A DNA stretch of 37,293 nt from positions 1-37,293 of the IMG/VR virus record IMGVR_UViG_3300003321_000638. One strand, given 5' to 3'. This stretch comes from a virus. The notes under the pieces are model-generated. The model saw nothing but the letters and a program-made list of their open reading frames with translations. It made no database searches and was not told where the DNA came from. Numbering within the stretch: the stretch's first letter is position 1; each line of letters opens with the position of its first letter. This document shows, piece after piece, positions 14,771 to 24,755 of this stretch. A program made the translations under genes and the position numbers.

Positions 14771-15463
14771 ATGCGAAGCGTTACGCTTGCACAGCTCATG
14801 ACTCGTGTGCGTCAGCGCGCGAACATGGAGAATTCTCAGTTCATCTCGGACTCGGAGCTGATAGACAATATCAATGAGTCCCTCGCCGAACTCTATGACC
14901 TGCTCGTAGGCTCCTACGGGCAGGAGTATTTCCGAAAAACCTCTCCATCCACATCCACGACAGCAAGCGTTTCGGACTATGCGCTGCCGAATGACTTCTA
15001 TAAGGTCATCTCGGTCGACATCATTCTGAGCGGAAACCAAACCTATAGCGCTATCCCCTTCTCAGAATATGAGAGAAACCAGTTCAAATGGTATCCTGGA
15101 TGGGGATACAATACCCCGGTTCTCTACCGGCTTCATGGGTCGAATAGCACGTTCCCATCTGGCAGCATCTCGTTCATTCCTGGCCCGACGGGCAACTTTC
15201 AGATCAACTATGTACCATCATGCCCGAAACTGTCGGATCCGATAAATGATTCTTTCGATGGGATCAATGGATGGGAGGAATATGCTGTCCTTGATGCCGC
15301 TATCAATTGCCTTCAAAAAGAGGAGTCGGACGCAAGCGCATTAGAGGCCCGCAAGGGCGCCATAAGAATGCGCATCGAGGGCATGAGCCCGCGAGATGCG
15401 AATGCACCGGAAAAGGTGCATGACACGTCCCTCGAGGATTTCGGGGGATGGAGGCTCATGTGA
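14771..15463 (+). CDS. Head-tail adaptor/connector (P22 gp4-like position)
   Basis: 230 residues. The N-terminal helical part (LAQLMTRVRQRANMENSQFISDSELIDNINESLAELYDLLV) with Tyr-rich beta segments (TYSAIPFSEYERNQFKWYPGWGYNTPVLYRL) matches the pattern of podovirus adaptor proteins that dock beneath the portal. The final helix EYAVLDAAINCLQKEESD is also typical. Starts 2 bases after the upstream stop. Assigned by pattern and order. Confidence 0.75.
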   Translation: MRSVTLAQLMTRVRQRANMENSQFISDSELIDNINESLAELYDLLVGSYGQEYFRKTSPSTSTTASVSDYALPNDFYKVISVDIILSGNQTYSAIPFSEYERNQFKWYPGWGYNTPVLYRLHGSNSTFPSGSISFIPGPTGNFQINYVPSCPKLSDPINDSFDGINGWEEYAVLDAAINCLQKEESDASALEARKGAIRMRIEGMSPRDANAPEKVHDTSLEDFGGWRLM

Positions 15464-15789
15464 GCACCATTCAAAAGCCCTCGTTTCGCTATGAGCAGAC
15501 TCAGGACCGGCAGGTCAATGATCTCCAGCGAGGGCTTGCGAGACAGATTCTTCCGTTCTCGAGACATCCATGGGCCTATGGGGCGCAGGTCGGTCCGTTC
15601 ACGTTCACTGCCGGGCAAATAATCACGGCGAATCATCCGCTTGGTAAAATACCAACAGGGTTTTTCCCCGTGGATGTAACAGGAGGATATGGGTCCTTTC
15701 AGAGAGTTCCACAAAGCGCAACGCTTGATGCGACAACCATCAAGATCCAAGCGCAAAACGCGTGCGCGGCGACATTCTGGGTGTACTGA
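15460..15789 (+). CDS. Small virion protein (109 aa)
   Basis: GTG 15460 overlaps the adaptor stop (GTGA) and has GGAGG 5 bases upstream; ATG 15448 is an in-frame alternative. The protein goes from QDRQVNDLQRGLARQIL through a beta-rich half (GAQVGPFTFTAGQIITANHPLGKIPTGFF) to FWVY. Probably a tail-associated or adsorption-apparatus component. The next gene overlaps as TGATG. Confidence 0.6.
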   Translation: MSTIQKPSFRYEQTQDRQVNDLQRGLARQILPFSRHPWAYGAQVGPFTFTAGQIITANHPLGKIPTGFFPVDVTGGYGSFQRVPQSATLDATTIKIQAQNACAATFWVY

Positions 15790-18700
15790 TGCCGCTCGAT
15801 AAGTCGCTCGTTCAGGTGCCCTTCGCAGGAGGTCTCGATCAGAGGACCGATGCGAAAAATGTTGTTCCCGGCAAGCTGCTCAACCTCATCAATGGCGTGT
15901 TCGATAAAAATGGTGCCATCCGAAAGCGGAAGGGCACGAATGCCTATACGAACATTATTTTGAACCCCCTTGCGGGGGAGCCGACAAGCTTGCAGACGGC
16001 TCGGTCAATGTTCTCCCTTCAGGACGAGCTTTGCTATATCGATGGGGACCGACTCTATTCCTACAGCCCCGAATCGGGCCAATGGGTTCGAAAAGACCAA
16101 GTTCCCGAGCCAGTCGTTTCGAGATCTCCCATCGGCATCGTGCAGCCGGGACCTGGATTCGGTAGCAATGTCCTCGACATCCTATCCTGCGATTCTGTAG
16201 TCAACACAAATAATGGCGTGTCCTATGCCGCATTTGCATGGGTGGATAATGCCACAGCGTCAGGGGCTCCCCCAAGTACAGGGGATCTGAAATTCAGTAT
16301 GGTTGACCTTGTAAGCGGGGTGAATGTTTACAATTCGTTCAAGGTCGTTTCTGGCGTCACCTCCGCCCGCATGGTCGTCGTTGGGAATTTCATCTTCGTT
16401 GTTTATAAGTCCGGCGCCAATATTGCGGCAATGAGGTTTGATACGCTCACAATGAACCGACTCGGGCCCACGAATATTTTTACGGATGCCAATATTCCAC
16501 CGGGCAATGCGTTTAATGACGTTTTCGATATAGCGCCTCTTTCTGCGACCCAGTGGTATTTGGTCTATGAGAAAAATGCCGGCGTTAACCGTATCTCGGT
16601 CAACATTATCAGCACGGCGATGGGGATCGTTTCGTCGAATGTCCTGACTGAGACAGCCACGAACAACAATCCAATTGGCATTAAGGCGACGCAGGGGGAG
16701 ACGTTATGGGTCGCCTATGCGCAAGGGGGCGGTAGCACAATGGCTGCGGCCGGGGTCAATCCAGCGACGCTCGCTCAAACCATTGCGCCCACTGCAGTCT
16801 TTACGGTTAGCTCCGTCGCCATAAGGCGTATTGCAGTCGAGCGAATTAGTTCGACGACATGCGTCATCGTGGCGACAAGCGCCAATGGGAATGCGTCAGG
16901 CACGGGTACCTTTCATCGGCAATTCAATACCTCGGCATCAGCTATTGGCCCCACTAGGAACACGTATTGGTTTATCGCAGATTCTAGACCCTTCGCATAT
17001 AATGGTCGAATCTACCTTGTGGGTCTCGCATCTAGCCTAACAAATACTGCTAGCACATTATTCACTCAGCCATCGACCACGAGGATGCTCGTAGACCTAT
17101 CGGTAAACGATACGACGAGTGCGAATAGGCCGGCCAGGGTGGTGGCGAGATTCGGATGCAGAATCTCAGGTGGACGGTCGTCATTCGATACCGATTGCTC
17201 GGTTCTAAGCTCAGTGCATCCGACTTCGAATCCAGGAATATTTATTCATGGAGGGTCTTATATATCGAGCATAGGAAGGTATCGGATCGACAAGGCTGTC
17301 ATAGATTTCACGCAATCTAACTTTATGTCTGCGCAGGCGAATAAGGACGTCATTTTGTCGGGTGGAGTCCCTAGCTATTATGATGGGAGCACGTATTTTG
17401 AGAGCGGATTCCATGCCCCAGTCCCGTTTTTGTCGAACTCCTTTACCGCGGCTGCAGGAGGATCTCTTGGGGCTGGTATCTATGGGTATGCTCTGATTCC
17501 GTCTTATATCGATCGACAGGGGCAAGTGCATCGCGGACAGCCTGTGCTTGGAACAATTGTTACGGGCGCGAGCAATAAGGTCACCATTAGTCTACCGACT
17601 ATTGGACTGACGGAGAGAATGGATGCAGAGAATTTATTTCTTCCGCCCCTCTATCTGGACGTTTATCGAACCGCCGTGGGAGGAAGCACATATCAATCGA
17701 TCGCGAATGTGACAATCAATGATCCCACGATTCCCACGATTACGATCGTGGATACTGCGTCGGATGCATCCATTTCGAGCTATCCAATTGCCTATACGAC
17801 GGGCGCGGCTGGACAGGCTATGCCCAATGTGGCGCCACCGTCGAGCAATTGCGTCATCTATCACAATCAGAGAATCTGGCTCATCGGTGACGATCGACGA
17901 ACGCTCTGGTTCTCAAAGCAAATGGTTTCTGGTGAGCCCGCGAATTTTGCGGATGCCAATACGATGACCGTGGAGGAAGGCGGAGACTTTACGGCGCTCG
18001 GGTCGATGGATTCGAAGCTCTTTGCCTTCAAGAAGAATCTCATCTTCGTGATAACAGGTGATGGCCCTGATGATACGGGAGCCAATTCGGATTTCTCCGT
18101 CCCTCAGAAAATTGCCACGGATGTGGGATGCATCGAGCCTCGTAGCGTGGTTCTAACACCGTTGGGTCTCATGTTCCAATCGGCAAAGGGGATGTATCTC
18201 ATCGATCGGGCGCTCAATGTCTCCTATATCGGAAAAGACGTAGAAGATCTTGTCATTCAATACAATACGATCACATCCGCGATCCTGCTCCAGGATGAGC
18301 AACAGGTTCGTTTCACATGCAGCAATGGAACGAATGGCATCGTGCTCATGTATGATTACCTACAGAACGCATGGGGTCAGTTTCAGTATTACGACATCGT
18401 CTCCGCCAAGGCCTCTGCCATCCCTCAGGCCGCATGCATTAATCAGGGCATCTATGCATGGACCACGGACAATGGGAACCCGTATAAGGAGGTCAGTTCG
18501 ACCTATCTCGATGGTCCTGGGCAATGGGTGACTCTAGAAATTGATACGGCATGGATCAAAATGGCTGGCGTTACTGGGTTCCAGAGGGTCTATCGAGGTC
18601 TCGTAGTAGGTGATCGATATACCAGCCATGACATAACGGTGGACTATTATTCGAACTATGACGAATCCGGTCCAACGAGTACTGCCACATTCAAATCGGC

Positions 18701-18908
18701 AGTCACGGATCTACCCTCAGTCTACGAATGGGAGATTGCTCCGAGTGTCCAGAAAACGGAGGCAGTACGGCTCCGCATCCGTGATGCTACACCATCCAGC
18801 GCAGGCGCAATTGTTGGGACAGGGCGAGGATTCTCCCTTGCGGGGCTATCGTTTGAGGTTGGTGTGAAACGAGGCGCATTCAAATTGCCTCAGTTGCAGC
18901 GAGGTTAG
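15789..18908 (+). CDS. Tail nozzle/DNA-stabilisation protein (P22 gp10 / T7 gp12 role)
   Basis: 1039 residues from ATG 15789 (TGATG overlap). The opening SLVQVPFAGGLDQRTDAKNVVPGKLLNLINGVFDKNGAIRKRKG is the signature of podovirus tail tube/nozzle proteins, which then form a beta-propeller that plugs the portal channel. The rest is beta-rich throughout, ending in a jelly-roll-like domain. It is the largest gene in the window and lies just where the nozzle gene sits in podoviruses. Exact subfamily is not determined. Confidence 0.8.
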   Translation: MPLDKSLVQVPFAGGLDQRTDAKNVVPGKLLNLINGVFDKNGAIRKRKGTNAYTNIILNPLAGEPTSLQTARSMFSLQDELCYIDGDRLYSYSPESGQWVRKDQVPEPVVSRSPIGIVQPGPGFGSNVLDILSCDSVVNTNNGVSYAAFAWVDNATASGAPPSTGDLKFSMVDLVSGVNVYNSFKVVSGVTSARMVVVGNFIFVVYKSGANIAAMRFDTLTMNRLGPTNIFTDANIPPGNAFNDVFDIAPLSATQWYLVYEKNAGVNRISVNIISTAMGIVSSNVLTETATNNNPIGIKATQGETLWVAYAQGGGSTMAAAGVNPATLAQTIAPTAVFTVSSVAIRRIAVERISSTTCVIVATSANGNASGTGTFHRQFNTSASAIGPTRNTYWFIADSRPFAYNGRIYLVGLASSLTNTASTLFTQPSTTRMLVDLSVNDTTSANRPARVVARFGCRISGGRSSFDTDCSVLSSVHPTSNPGIFIHGGSYISSIGRYRIDKAVIDFTQSNFMSAQANKDVILSGGVPSYYDGSTYFESGFHAPVPFLSNSFTAAAGGSLGAGIYGYALIPSYIDRQGQVHRGQPVLGTIVTGASNKVTISLPTIGLTERMDAENLFLPPLYLDVYRTAVGGSTYQSIANVTINDPTIPTITIVDTASDASISSYPIAYTTGAAGQAMPNVAPPSSNCVIYHNQRIWLIGDDRRTLWFSKQMVSGEPANFADANTMTVEEGGDFTALGSMDSKLFAFKKNLIFVITGDGPDDTGANSDFSVPQKIATDVGCIEPRSVVLTPLGLMFQSAKGMYLIDRALNVSYIGKDVEDLVIQYNTITSAILLQDEQQVRFTCSNGTNGIVLMYDYLQNAWGQFQYYDIVSAKASAIPQAACINQGIYAWTTDNGNPYKEVSSTYLDGPGQWVTLEIDTAWIKMAGVTGFQRVYRGLVVGDRYTSHDITVDYYSNYDESGPTSTATFKSAVTDLPSVYEWEIAPSVQKTEAVRLRIRDATPSSAGAIVGTGRGFSLAGLSFEVGVKRGAFKLPQLQRG

Positions 18909-18910
18909 TC

Positions 18911-20191
18911 ATGTCAGGATTTGGACCGGGCGGATTTTTTGGACCCGATTATCAGGATTTCATAAACCAACAAATTCTAAAAAACCATCCGGAGGCGAAC
19001 AACCCGAATGGGCCTATGAACCCGAATACGGGCGATCCGTCGGTTCGTCTCAATTATCCCGGTCAGTCGATGGATTATTCGACATATGCCAATGATTATG
19101 AGCCCGGCGATCAAAATGTCCCCCAGAATCCGAGTGTATGGCACCCGAAGGTGGAACCTGGGACGTTGCCCTATTCGCCGGATCAATTGGGAAACCCTAA
19201 TGGTCCTGGAGGATATTCGCATTTTCAGGAAACCAATGCGTTCAAGCAGGCGGCTCCTGTGGTCGATTATTATCGATCCCTGGCTGGGGAAGCTCGTGGC
19301 CAAGAGCGCACATCCTATTTGAATGCCCAGACCGGCAACCAATACCAAACCGCGGGACTAGATAATCTCTACAATGCCTCAATGGGCCGAGGACCATCCG
19401 CGGCACAGGCGCAATTGCAGCAGGGACGCGACGCCGCATTGCAGAACGCTATGGCCATTGCGAATTCTGCTCGCGGTAATCCGCAGGCCTTGGCAGCCGC
19501 CCAAAGTGCGGGCGCAGCGCAGGGCTTTGCCGCCACGCAGCAGGCGGCCAATCAGTCCGCCATCCTGCGAGCGCAAGAACAACAGGCCGCTATGGCCGCC
19601 TTTCAAGCGGGAGCGCAGGGCTATACCAATTCTAATATCAATGCCATGGGACAAGCCTATGGTGCTGAACAAGGCTTTGAAAATATGGGCTTTCAGGCCG
19701 GCACGCAGCAATTGCAGTCCAATTCCGCCCGCGATCAGCTCAATTCGCAAAACTATATTTCTGCGGGGAATACAGCCGCCGGAATTTCAGAGGGAAGCGC
19801 GAATCGTCAGCAGCAAGCAATAGGATCCGCCATTGCAGGGGCTGCGACGGTAGGGGCGGCCATTTCCGATCGCCGGATGAAAGAGGACATCCATGTCGAC
19901 AGAAACCCGACGCAATTCCTCGATGATCTGACGCCCTATCTCTATCGGTATCGGCCCGAATCCGGGGAGGACCATAGCCAAAGGCTAGGCATCATGGCCC
20001 AAGACCTTGAGAAAACACCTCAGGGCAGGAACATGATTGTCGATACGCCTGCGGGTAAGGCCGTGGACACGCAGAAGGCCTTTACTGCCATGATGGCTGC
20101 GCAGGCGGATATCAATAAGAGGCTCAAGAAAATAGAGAGCCAGTCTCTCATAGACCCATTTGCGAGGTTGTATAGCCATGCCTCTAAATGA
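18911..20191 (+). CDS. Virion protein with C-terminal Peptidase S74 chaperone domain
   Basis: 426 residues. The N-terminus is Gly/Pro/Asn-rich, the middle (about 150-305) is Ala/Gln-rich helix resembling internal virion (ejection) proteins, and residues about 317-415 form an intramolecular chaperone: ISDRRMKEDI (Ser319, Lys324), LDDLTPYLYRY, GIMAQDLEKTP and KAVDTQKAFTAMMAA, ending in a coiled coil. S74 domains trimerise and then cut themselves off at the Ser. The domain usually ends fibres or spikes, so its position on an ejection-like protein is notable. It overlaps the next gene by 14 bases. Confidence 0.85.
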   Translation: MSGFGPGGFFGPDYQDFINQQILKNHPEANNPNGPMNPNTGDPSVRLNYPGQSMDYSTYANDYEPGDQNVPQNPSVWHPKVEPGTLPYSPDQLGNPNGPGGYSHFQETNAFKQAAPVVDYYRSLAGEARGQERTSYLNAQTGNQYQTAGLDNLYNASMGRGPSAAQAQLQQGRDAALQNAMAIANSARGNPQALAAAQSAGAAQGFAATQQAANQSAILRAQEQQAAMAAFQAGAQGYTNSNINAMGQAYGAEQGFENMGFQAGTQQLQSNSARDQLNSQNYISAGNTAAGISEGSANRQQQAIGSAIAGAATVGAAISDRRMKEDIHVDRNPTQFLDDLTPYLYRYRPESGEDHSQRLGIMAQDLEKTPQGRNMIVDTPAGKAVDTQKAFTAMMAAQADINKRLKKIESQSLIDPFARLYSHASK

Positions 20192-21839
20192 AGAAGACAA
20201 GGAACGAGCGATTGATGCTGCGAGGGCGATTACAAACCCTCAGGTTAGAGCCATGGCCTATCGCAAATTGCAGGACCAGGGGATTTCGCCATCGCAGATG
20301 GGTCCTGGCCCGGCCATGCCTCCGCCGGATTCCGGGGGCATCTCGTATCAGCCTCCCGCGCCCATTGGAGCATCTCCGCAAGCGCCCGCGGTCATGCCCC
20401 CTCCTTCGGCCATGCCTCCGGATAATCCTGAGAATCCACTCGTTCAACAGGCGCTGGCGAAGTTGCATGCGCCTCCTGCTCCCGTTCAACATGTCCCTGC
20501 TCAATATGTCCCTGTTCATCGACAAATTCAGCATGGACTAGATCTATCCGAAGCCCAAACCGCACTCGATGCTGGACAGGGGTTACATCTGGAATCCGCG
20601 CAGCGTGCCGAGGAGGCAGGCCGGGCGAGAGCGGCCTTTGAAATGGGGCATGCGCAGCAGGTTGCGGATATCCAGAGGGACAATGCTGCGAAACAACAGG
20701 CCATCCAAAAAGAAAAGGATGATTATGTAACAAGGCATCTCCAAGAGCTTGAGAACTCGCAGCGTGAGATTGAATCGCAAAAGATCGATCCCGATCAGAT
20801 CTGGCATGAGAAAGGGGGAGGGGCAAAAATGCTTGCCGCCCTCTCGATGGGGCTTGGTGCCATTGGAGCGGGACTCACGAGGGGCCCCAATTATGCGATG
20901 CAGATTGTGGACAATCAGATCCAAAACAGCATCCGAGCTCAGGAACAAAACATCGAGAATAGCCGTAGGGGATTGGCGGATAAGACAAATCTCTTCGCTC
21001 GCAATCTAGAGAAATTCAAAGACCGGGGATTAGCGCAGACCGCCACGACGGCGGATCTACTACAAGCCGCAACCTCTCAGCTAGATTCCCAGCTCGCAGG
21101 AGTCAAAGACCAAGACATGCTTGCTAGGGGGGCCGAGATGAAGGCGTCTCTCATGGATAAGTATGCCCAGGAAAAGGCAAAGTTCACTGAACTTTCGCAG
21201 GACAGGTTCACCGAATCGCAGGCTTTTCAGCAAGCGCATACGACGGGTGGACAGCCCGCGCTGACTCCTGCTGAGCGTCAGACCGTCAACGAATATTATA
21301 AGGGCCGTGAGGAAGACCGTCGCACGCTCATGAAAGAGCAGCATGAGGATGCTCGTGCATCCGTAAAGGAGGGAGCCGGAGGAGCCGCAACGGTCGTCAA
21401 TCTCCCGAATGGCGGGATCGCCAATGTGACCAGTAAAGAGGAGGCGACAAAGCTTCGGGATCGATCGGCCGCCATTCAATCCTTTCAGGAATCATCCAAC
21501 AGAGTGGAGCAGCTAGCCGCAAGCGCGAAGGCTCATATCCCAGGGACTCAAGAAAATAGAGAGCTTCAATCGGAGGTGGCGAACCTTCGTACACTCTATA
21601 TGCATGCCAAGGGATATCAGAGACCATCCGAGGAGGCAGTCAGGCTAGCGGACGATGCCATCGGGAATCCTGGGGCGTTATTTTCCCCAAACAGGGCGTT
21701 TCGTCTCAAAGCGACGGCGAAGGCGCTAAAAATGGATTTCGATAATAGCATCCGGGCATCGGCAGCATCGGGGCCGGTGGGACGAGTGCCAGAGAGAGAC
21801 CAGATCGATTTCAAGCCCGCAGGGGGTGACGAGGAGTAA
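20178..21839 (+). CDS. Ejection/internal virion protein, coiled-coil rich
   Basis: 553 residues from ATG 20178. A Pro-rich N-terminal segment (about 35-105) leads into long Gln/Glu/Ala coiled coil (about 115-215) and a Gly-rich hydrophobic patch (AKMLAALSMGLGAIGAGLT, about 222-240) that could enter a membrane, then more helix. Podovirus ejection proteins have this composition and form a channel across the cell envelope. Placement between nozzle and fibre genes agrees. No lytic domain seen. Confidence 0.75.
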   Translation: MPLNEEDKERAIDAARAITNPQVRAMAYRKLQDQGISPSQMGPGPAMPPPDSGGISYQPPAPIGASPQAPAVMPPPSAMPPDNPENPLVQQALAKLHAPPAPVQHVPAQYVPVHRQIQHGLDLSEAQTALDAGQGLHLESAQRAEEAGRARAAFEMGHAQQVADIQRDNAAKQQAIQKEKDDYVTRHLQELENSQREIESQKIDPDQIWHEKGGGAKMLAALSMGLGAIGAGLTRGPNYAMQIVDNQIQNSIRAQEQNIENSRRGLADKTNLFARNLEKFKDRGLAQTATTADLLQAATSQLDSQLAGVKDQDMLARGAEMKASLMDKYAQEKAKFTELSQDRFTESQAFQQAHTTGGQPALTPAERQTVNEYYKGREEDRRTLMKEQHEDARASVKEGAGGAATVVNLPNGGIANVTSKEEATKLRDRSAAIQSFQESSNRVEQLAASAKAHIPGTQENRELQSEVANLRTLYMHAKGYQRPSEEAVRLADDAIGNPGALFSPNRAFRLKATAKALKMDFDNSIRASAASGPVGRVPERDQIDFKPAGGDEE

Positions 21840-24344
21840 ATGGACCTCGTCAACAAACAGACTGGCAAAGTTGAGAATGTGCCGGATGAGAAGGCCGAGG
21901 AGGCATTCAAGTCCGGGGCCTATTCCTTCTCAAAGGGGCAACAGGTCCCCGTCACCAACCCGGATGGGAAGCTAGGGACGATTCCCGCTGAGCAAATCAA
22001 TAAGGCTCTTTCGCAGGGCTATTCCTTCTCCTCCCATAAGGCTATCGAGGAGGCTGAGAATGAAGCGAAATATGGTGGGATGGGCGGCGCGCTCAAGGCG
22101 GCGGGGGCAGGCGCTCTTCGAGGTCTTACTTTCGGTCTTAGCGATCGTTTCATTGGCGAGGGTCGAGCGGCGCTCAAGTCGAATCTTGGGGAGGCCGAGC
22201 AGACCGAGCAAGAGACACGAGAGGCTCTCAAGGGCCTAAAAGAGACGAATCCGGGTTCGACAGTCGCGGGAGAGGTTGGGGGCGCATTAGGGGGAACCTT
22301 TCTAGGAGGAGGCCTAGGAGAAGCCATAGGAGCCGTTCCCAAGGCTATCTCAGGTGCAGGTGGCCTCATTGAGCATGGCGTTGAGCATCTGGTCGGCGAA
22401 GGGGCGAAAGGCCTTGCGGGCAAGATGGCGCAGCATGCCCTTGCTCTAGGGGCGGGTTCTGCTGCAGAAGGCGCCCTTTATGGGGCCAGTAATGAGATTT
22501 CCGAGTCCTACCTCAATAACCAACAGCTCACTGGCGAGAAATTGCTCGCATCAATGGGCCATGGGGCTCTTATCGCTGGAGGCGTGGGGGGAATCCTCGG
22601 GGCTGCAAGCCCGCTTATCGAGAAAGCAGCGGCCAAAGCCTCGGAGACCATCAGGCCGGTCGCTAAGGAAATCCTAGGCGCGGACAATCTCGAGGAGCTT
22701 GCAGGGCAGAATGCATTCAAAGCCCTGCGGCCCACCGCCAAATTCGTCAGTAAGGCAGAACGAACAGAAGGTGGCGTTTCGGGCGTCGGACGACGGGCAA
22801 TGGAGGCCGTCGAAGAAGAAACGGGGACGCCGTTTGCCAAAGTGACTCCGACCGAGCGAGTGGAAGCCCTTAGCAATGCCACCCAAAAGGCAGGAAGCCG
22901 GGTTGAAGAGCTCTATGGCGCTCTCGATGAGGCCGTCGCAAAGGAAGGCGGAGAGGTTGCCAGGCCCACGGTCGACTCACTCGTCAGTCGCATTGAAAAC
23001 GATATCATTGCGCCTCTAAAAAAGACGCCAGGACGCAGAGACATCGTCAATAAGCTCGATTCCTATTTGGAGGATATTCGGGCAGCTGTCCCCGAAGGGG
23101 AGGATCTCACTTTCAAAAAGCTTTGGGATTTTCGCCGCGCCGTCGATGACAACATCAACTATGAGCGAAACCCTCTCGGCACCCATGCAACGCCAGGGGA
23201 AAAGGCCTTCAAACAGGTTCGCTCGGTCATTGCCGATGAGCTCATGTCGTCTGCTGAGAGGGCTGGGAAGTTTGCGGGAGAGGATTTTGTCTCTCAACTC
23301 AAGGCAGCCAATAAGGATTATGCGCAACTATCGGTAGCCAATCAGACGGTGCAGAAAACCGCGCAGCTCGATGTCTCCCGGAGGGTCATGAGCCCATCGG
23401 ATTATGGCGTGGGCATTGGTACCGGCATGGCCGCCATTGCCGCCGGTCATCCTCTAGGCGCTTTGGCCGGTATAGGAACAGCCCTCGTCAATCGAGCAGG
23501 CAGGCTCTATGGCCGCGCAGCCATCGCCGATGCGCTCGATGCCATGGCGCATTCCAATCTGATTCAGCAGATTGCGGGCACCGTCGATGGGAAGATCCAT
23601 AAAACCCTCACGCACTTCTTTTCCACTGGACTTGAGGAGGCCACCAAAGCCGAGGGCGCAGGGCTTATCGGAGGTCTGAAAGCCGTCTCCAATGAGGGGA
23701 GCCTCAGGGAACAATATGAAAAGAGAGCCGGCGATCTTCGGACCGCTCTCGCCAATCCCTCCGCCGTCCTCGAGCATATGAGCAAGGTCGTGGAACCTAT
23801 CGCCAAAACGCAGCCGCAGGTTGCATCCTCGATGCTATCGACGGCCACAAGAGGGACTCAATATCTCGAATCCAAGCTGCCGAATGACATGGAAGCGGGA
23901 GGTCTTATCCCGGTCAAAAAGCAGCCGAGCGATCTCGACATGTCTAAGTTCGTGACCGCCTCCAGGGTCATCGATGACCCATCCATCATGCTGGAGCATA
24001 TGAAGGAAGGGAAAATCAGCCGAGATGAGGTGGATGCGGTCAAAGCAGTGTATCCAGAAATATACAAGGACATACAGTCGAAGGTCATGCAGGAGCTGTC
24101 CAATATGGCGGCTAAGGACAAAACACTTCCCTATGACAAAGTCATCCAGCTTGGTATACTCCTAGACATTCCGGCGGATAAAACGCTCAGGCCTGATTTC
24201 ATTCAGTCTATGCAGCGTAACTTCGCAGGATCCGCGAGCCCCCAACGTGGTCCGTCCGCATCCCGCGGCGCTCCAAAGCGAATGGTGAACATCGCTTCGG
24301 GCACAAGCACGGAGATCGAATCCGTGGCCGGAGGTGCCCATTAG
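21840..24344 (+). CDS. Large ejection/internal virion protein with glycine-zipper segments
   Basis: 834 residues, starting on the base after the previous stop. The N-terminus has two related repeats (VPDEKAEEAFKSGAYSF and IPAEQINKALSQGYSF). Next come Gly/Ala-rich hydrophobic stretches (about 80-170 and 225-265, e.g. GALGGTFLGGGLGEAIGAV) suited to membrane insertion, a helical mid-region, another hydrophobic patch (GIGTGMAAIAAGHPLGALAGIGTAL, about 522-550) and a helical C-terminus. This fits the largest ejection protein of a podovirus; no transglycosylase motif is apparent. Confidence 0.75.
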   Translation: MDLVNKQTGKVENVPDEKAEEAFKSGAYSFSKGQQVPVTNPDGKLGTIPAEQINKALSQGYSFSSHKAIEEAENEAKYGGMGGALKAAGAGALRGLTFGLSDRFIGEGRAALKSNLGEAEQTEQETREALKGLKETNPGSTVAGEVGGALGGTFLGGGLGEAIGAVPKAISGAGGLIEHGVEHLVGEGAKGLAGKMAQHALALGAGSAAEGALYGASNEISESYLNNQQLTGEKLLASMGHGALIAGGVGGILGAASPLIEKAAAKASETIRPVAKEILGADNLEELAGQNAFKALRPTAKFVSKAERTEGGVSGVGRRAMEAVEEETGTPFAKVTPTERVEALSNATQKAGSRVEELYGALDEAVAKEGGEVARPTVDSLVSRIENDIIAPLKKTPGRRDIVNKLDSYLEDIRAAVPEGEDLTFKKLWDFRRAVDDNINYERNPLGTHATPGEKAFKQVRSVIADELMSSAERAGKFAGEDFVSQLKAANKDYAQLSVANQTVQKTAQLDVSRRVMSPSDYGVGIGTGMAAIAAGHPLGALAGIGTALVNRAGRLYGRAAIADALDAMAHSNLIQQIAGTVDGKIHKTLTHFFSTGLEEATKAEGAGLIGGLKAVSNEGSLREQYEKRAGDLRTALANPSAVLEHMSKVVEPIAKTQPQVASSMLSTATRGTQYLESKLPNDMEAGGLIPVKKQPSDLDMSKFVTASRVIDDPSIMLEHMKEGKISRDEVDAVKAVYPEIYKDIQSKVMQELSNMAAKDKTLPYDKVIQLGILLDIPADKTLRPDFIQSMQRNFAGSASPQRGPSASRGAPKRMVNIASGTSTEIESVAGGAH

Positions 24345-24353
24345 GAGCCCGCT

Positions 24354-24752
24354 ATGGGGCAGACGCTCGCAACACGTCAGGTTGATACGAAGACGCCCCC
24401 CAGGCAGGGTCAGATTACCGTCCTTGCCACGGGCATTACGGTCGCCACGCAGGATCTGAGGCTCATAGGTCCCCAGACGGTCAGCAACAATGCGCAGACG
24501 CCGGGTCTTCCCGGGCATTATGCGAGATTCGAAGCTGTGGGGGCTGACTGCTATGTGGCCTTCGCGCCAACAGCGGGTGCGCTCGCTGGCATTACCGCAG
24601 CCTCCACGGGAGCAAATGGGGCGAACTGCGCCTTCGATATTCCGCAGAACACGTTCGTAGATTTCTGGCTCGAGCCGGGCGTAGACCTCTTTGTAGGGTT
24701 CATCACATCAGCGGGTACCGGGACCATCCGGATCTTTCAAGTGAGCCCATAG
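24354..24752 (+). CDS. Virion protein, tail-appendage region (132 aa)
   Basis: TAGGAG precedes ATG 24354. Beta-rich, with long Ala/Gly/Thr stretches (AFAPTAGALAGITAASTGANGANCAFDI) and a TIRIFQVSP end, like small phage decoration or appendage proteins. Not recognised more closely. Followed after 3 bases by the next appendage gene. Confidence 0.6.
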   Translation: MGQTLATRQVDTKTPPRQGQITVLATGITVATQDLRLIGPQTVSNNAQTPGLPGHYARFEAVGADCYVAFAPTAGALAGITAASTGANGANCAFDIPQNTFVDFWLEPGVDLFVGFITSAGTGTIRIFQVSP

Positions 24753-24755
24753 CTC

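Noticed and set aside
14520-15463. Programmed frameshift of tail assembly chaperones
   Set aside because: No tape measure or tail tube follows and neighbouring genes are complete; this is a podovirus head-connector region.
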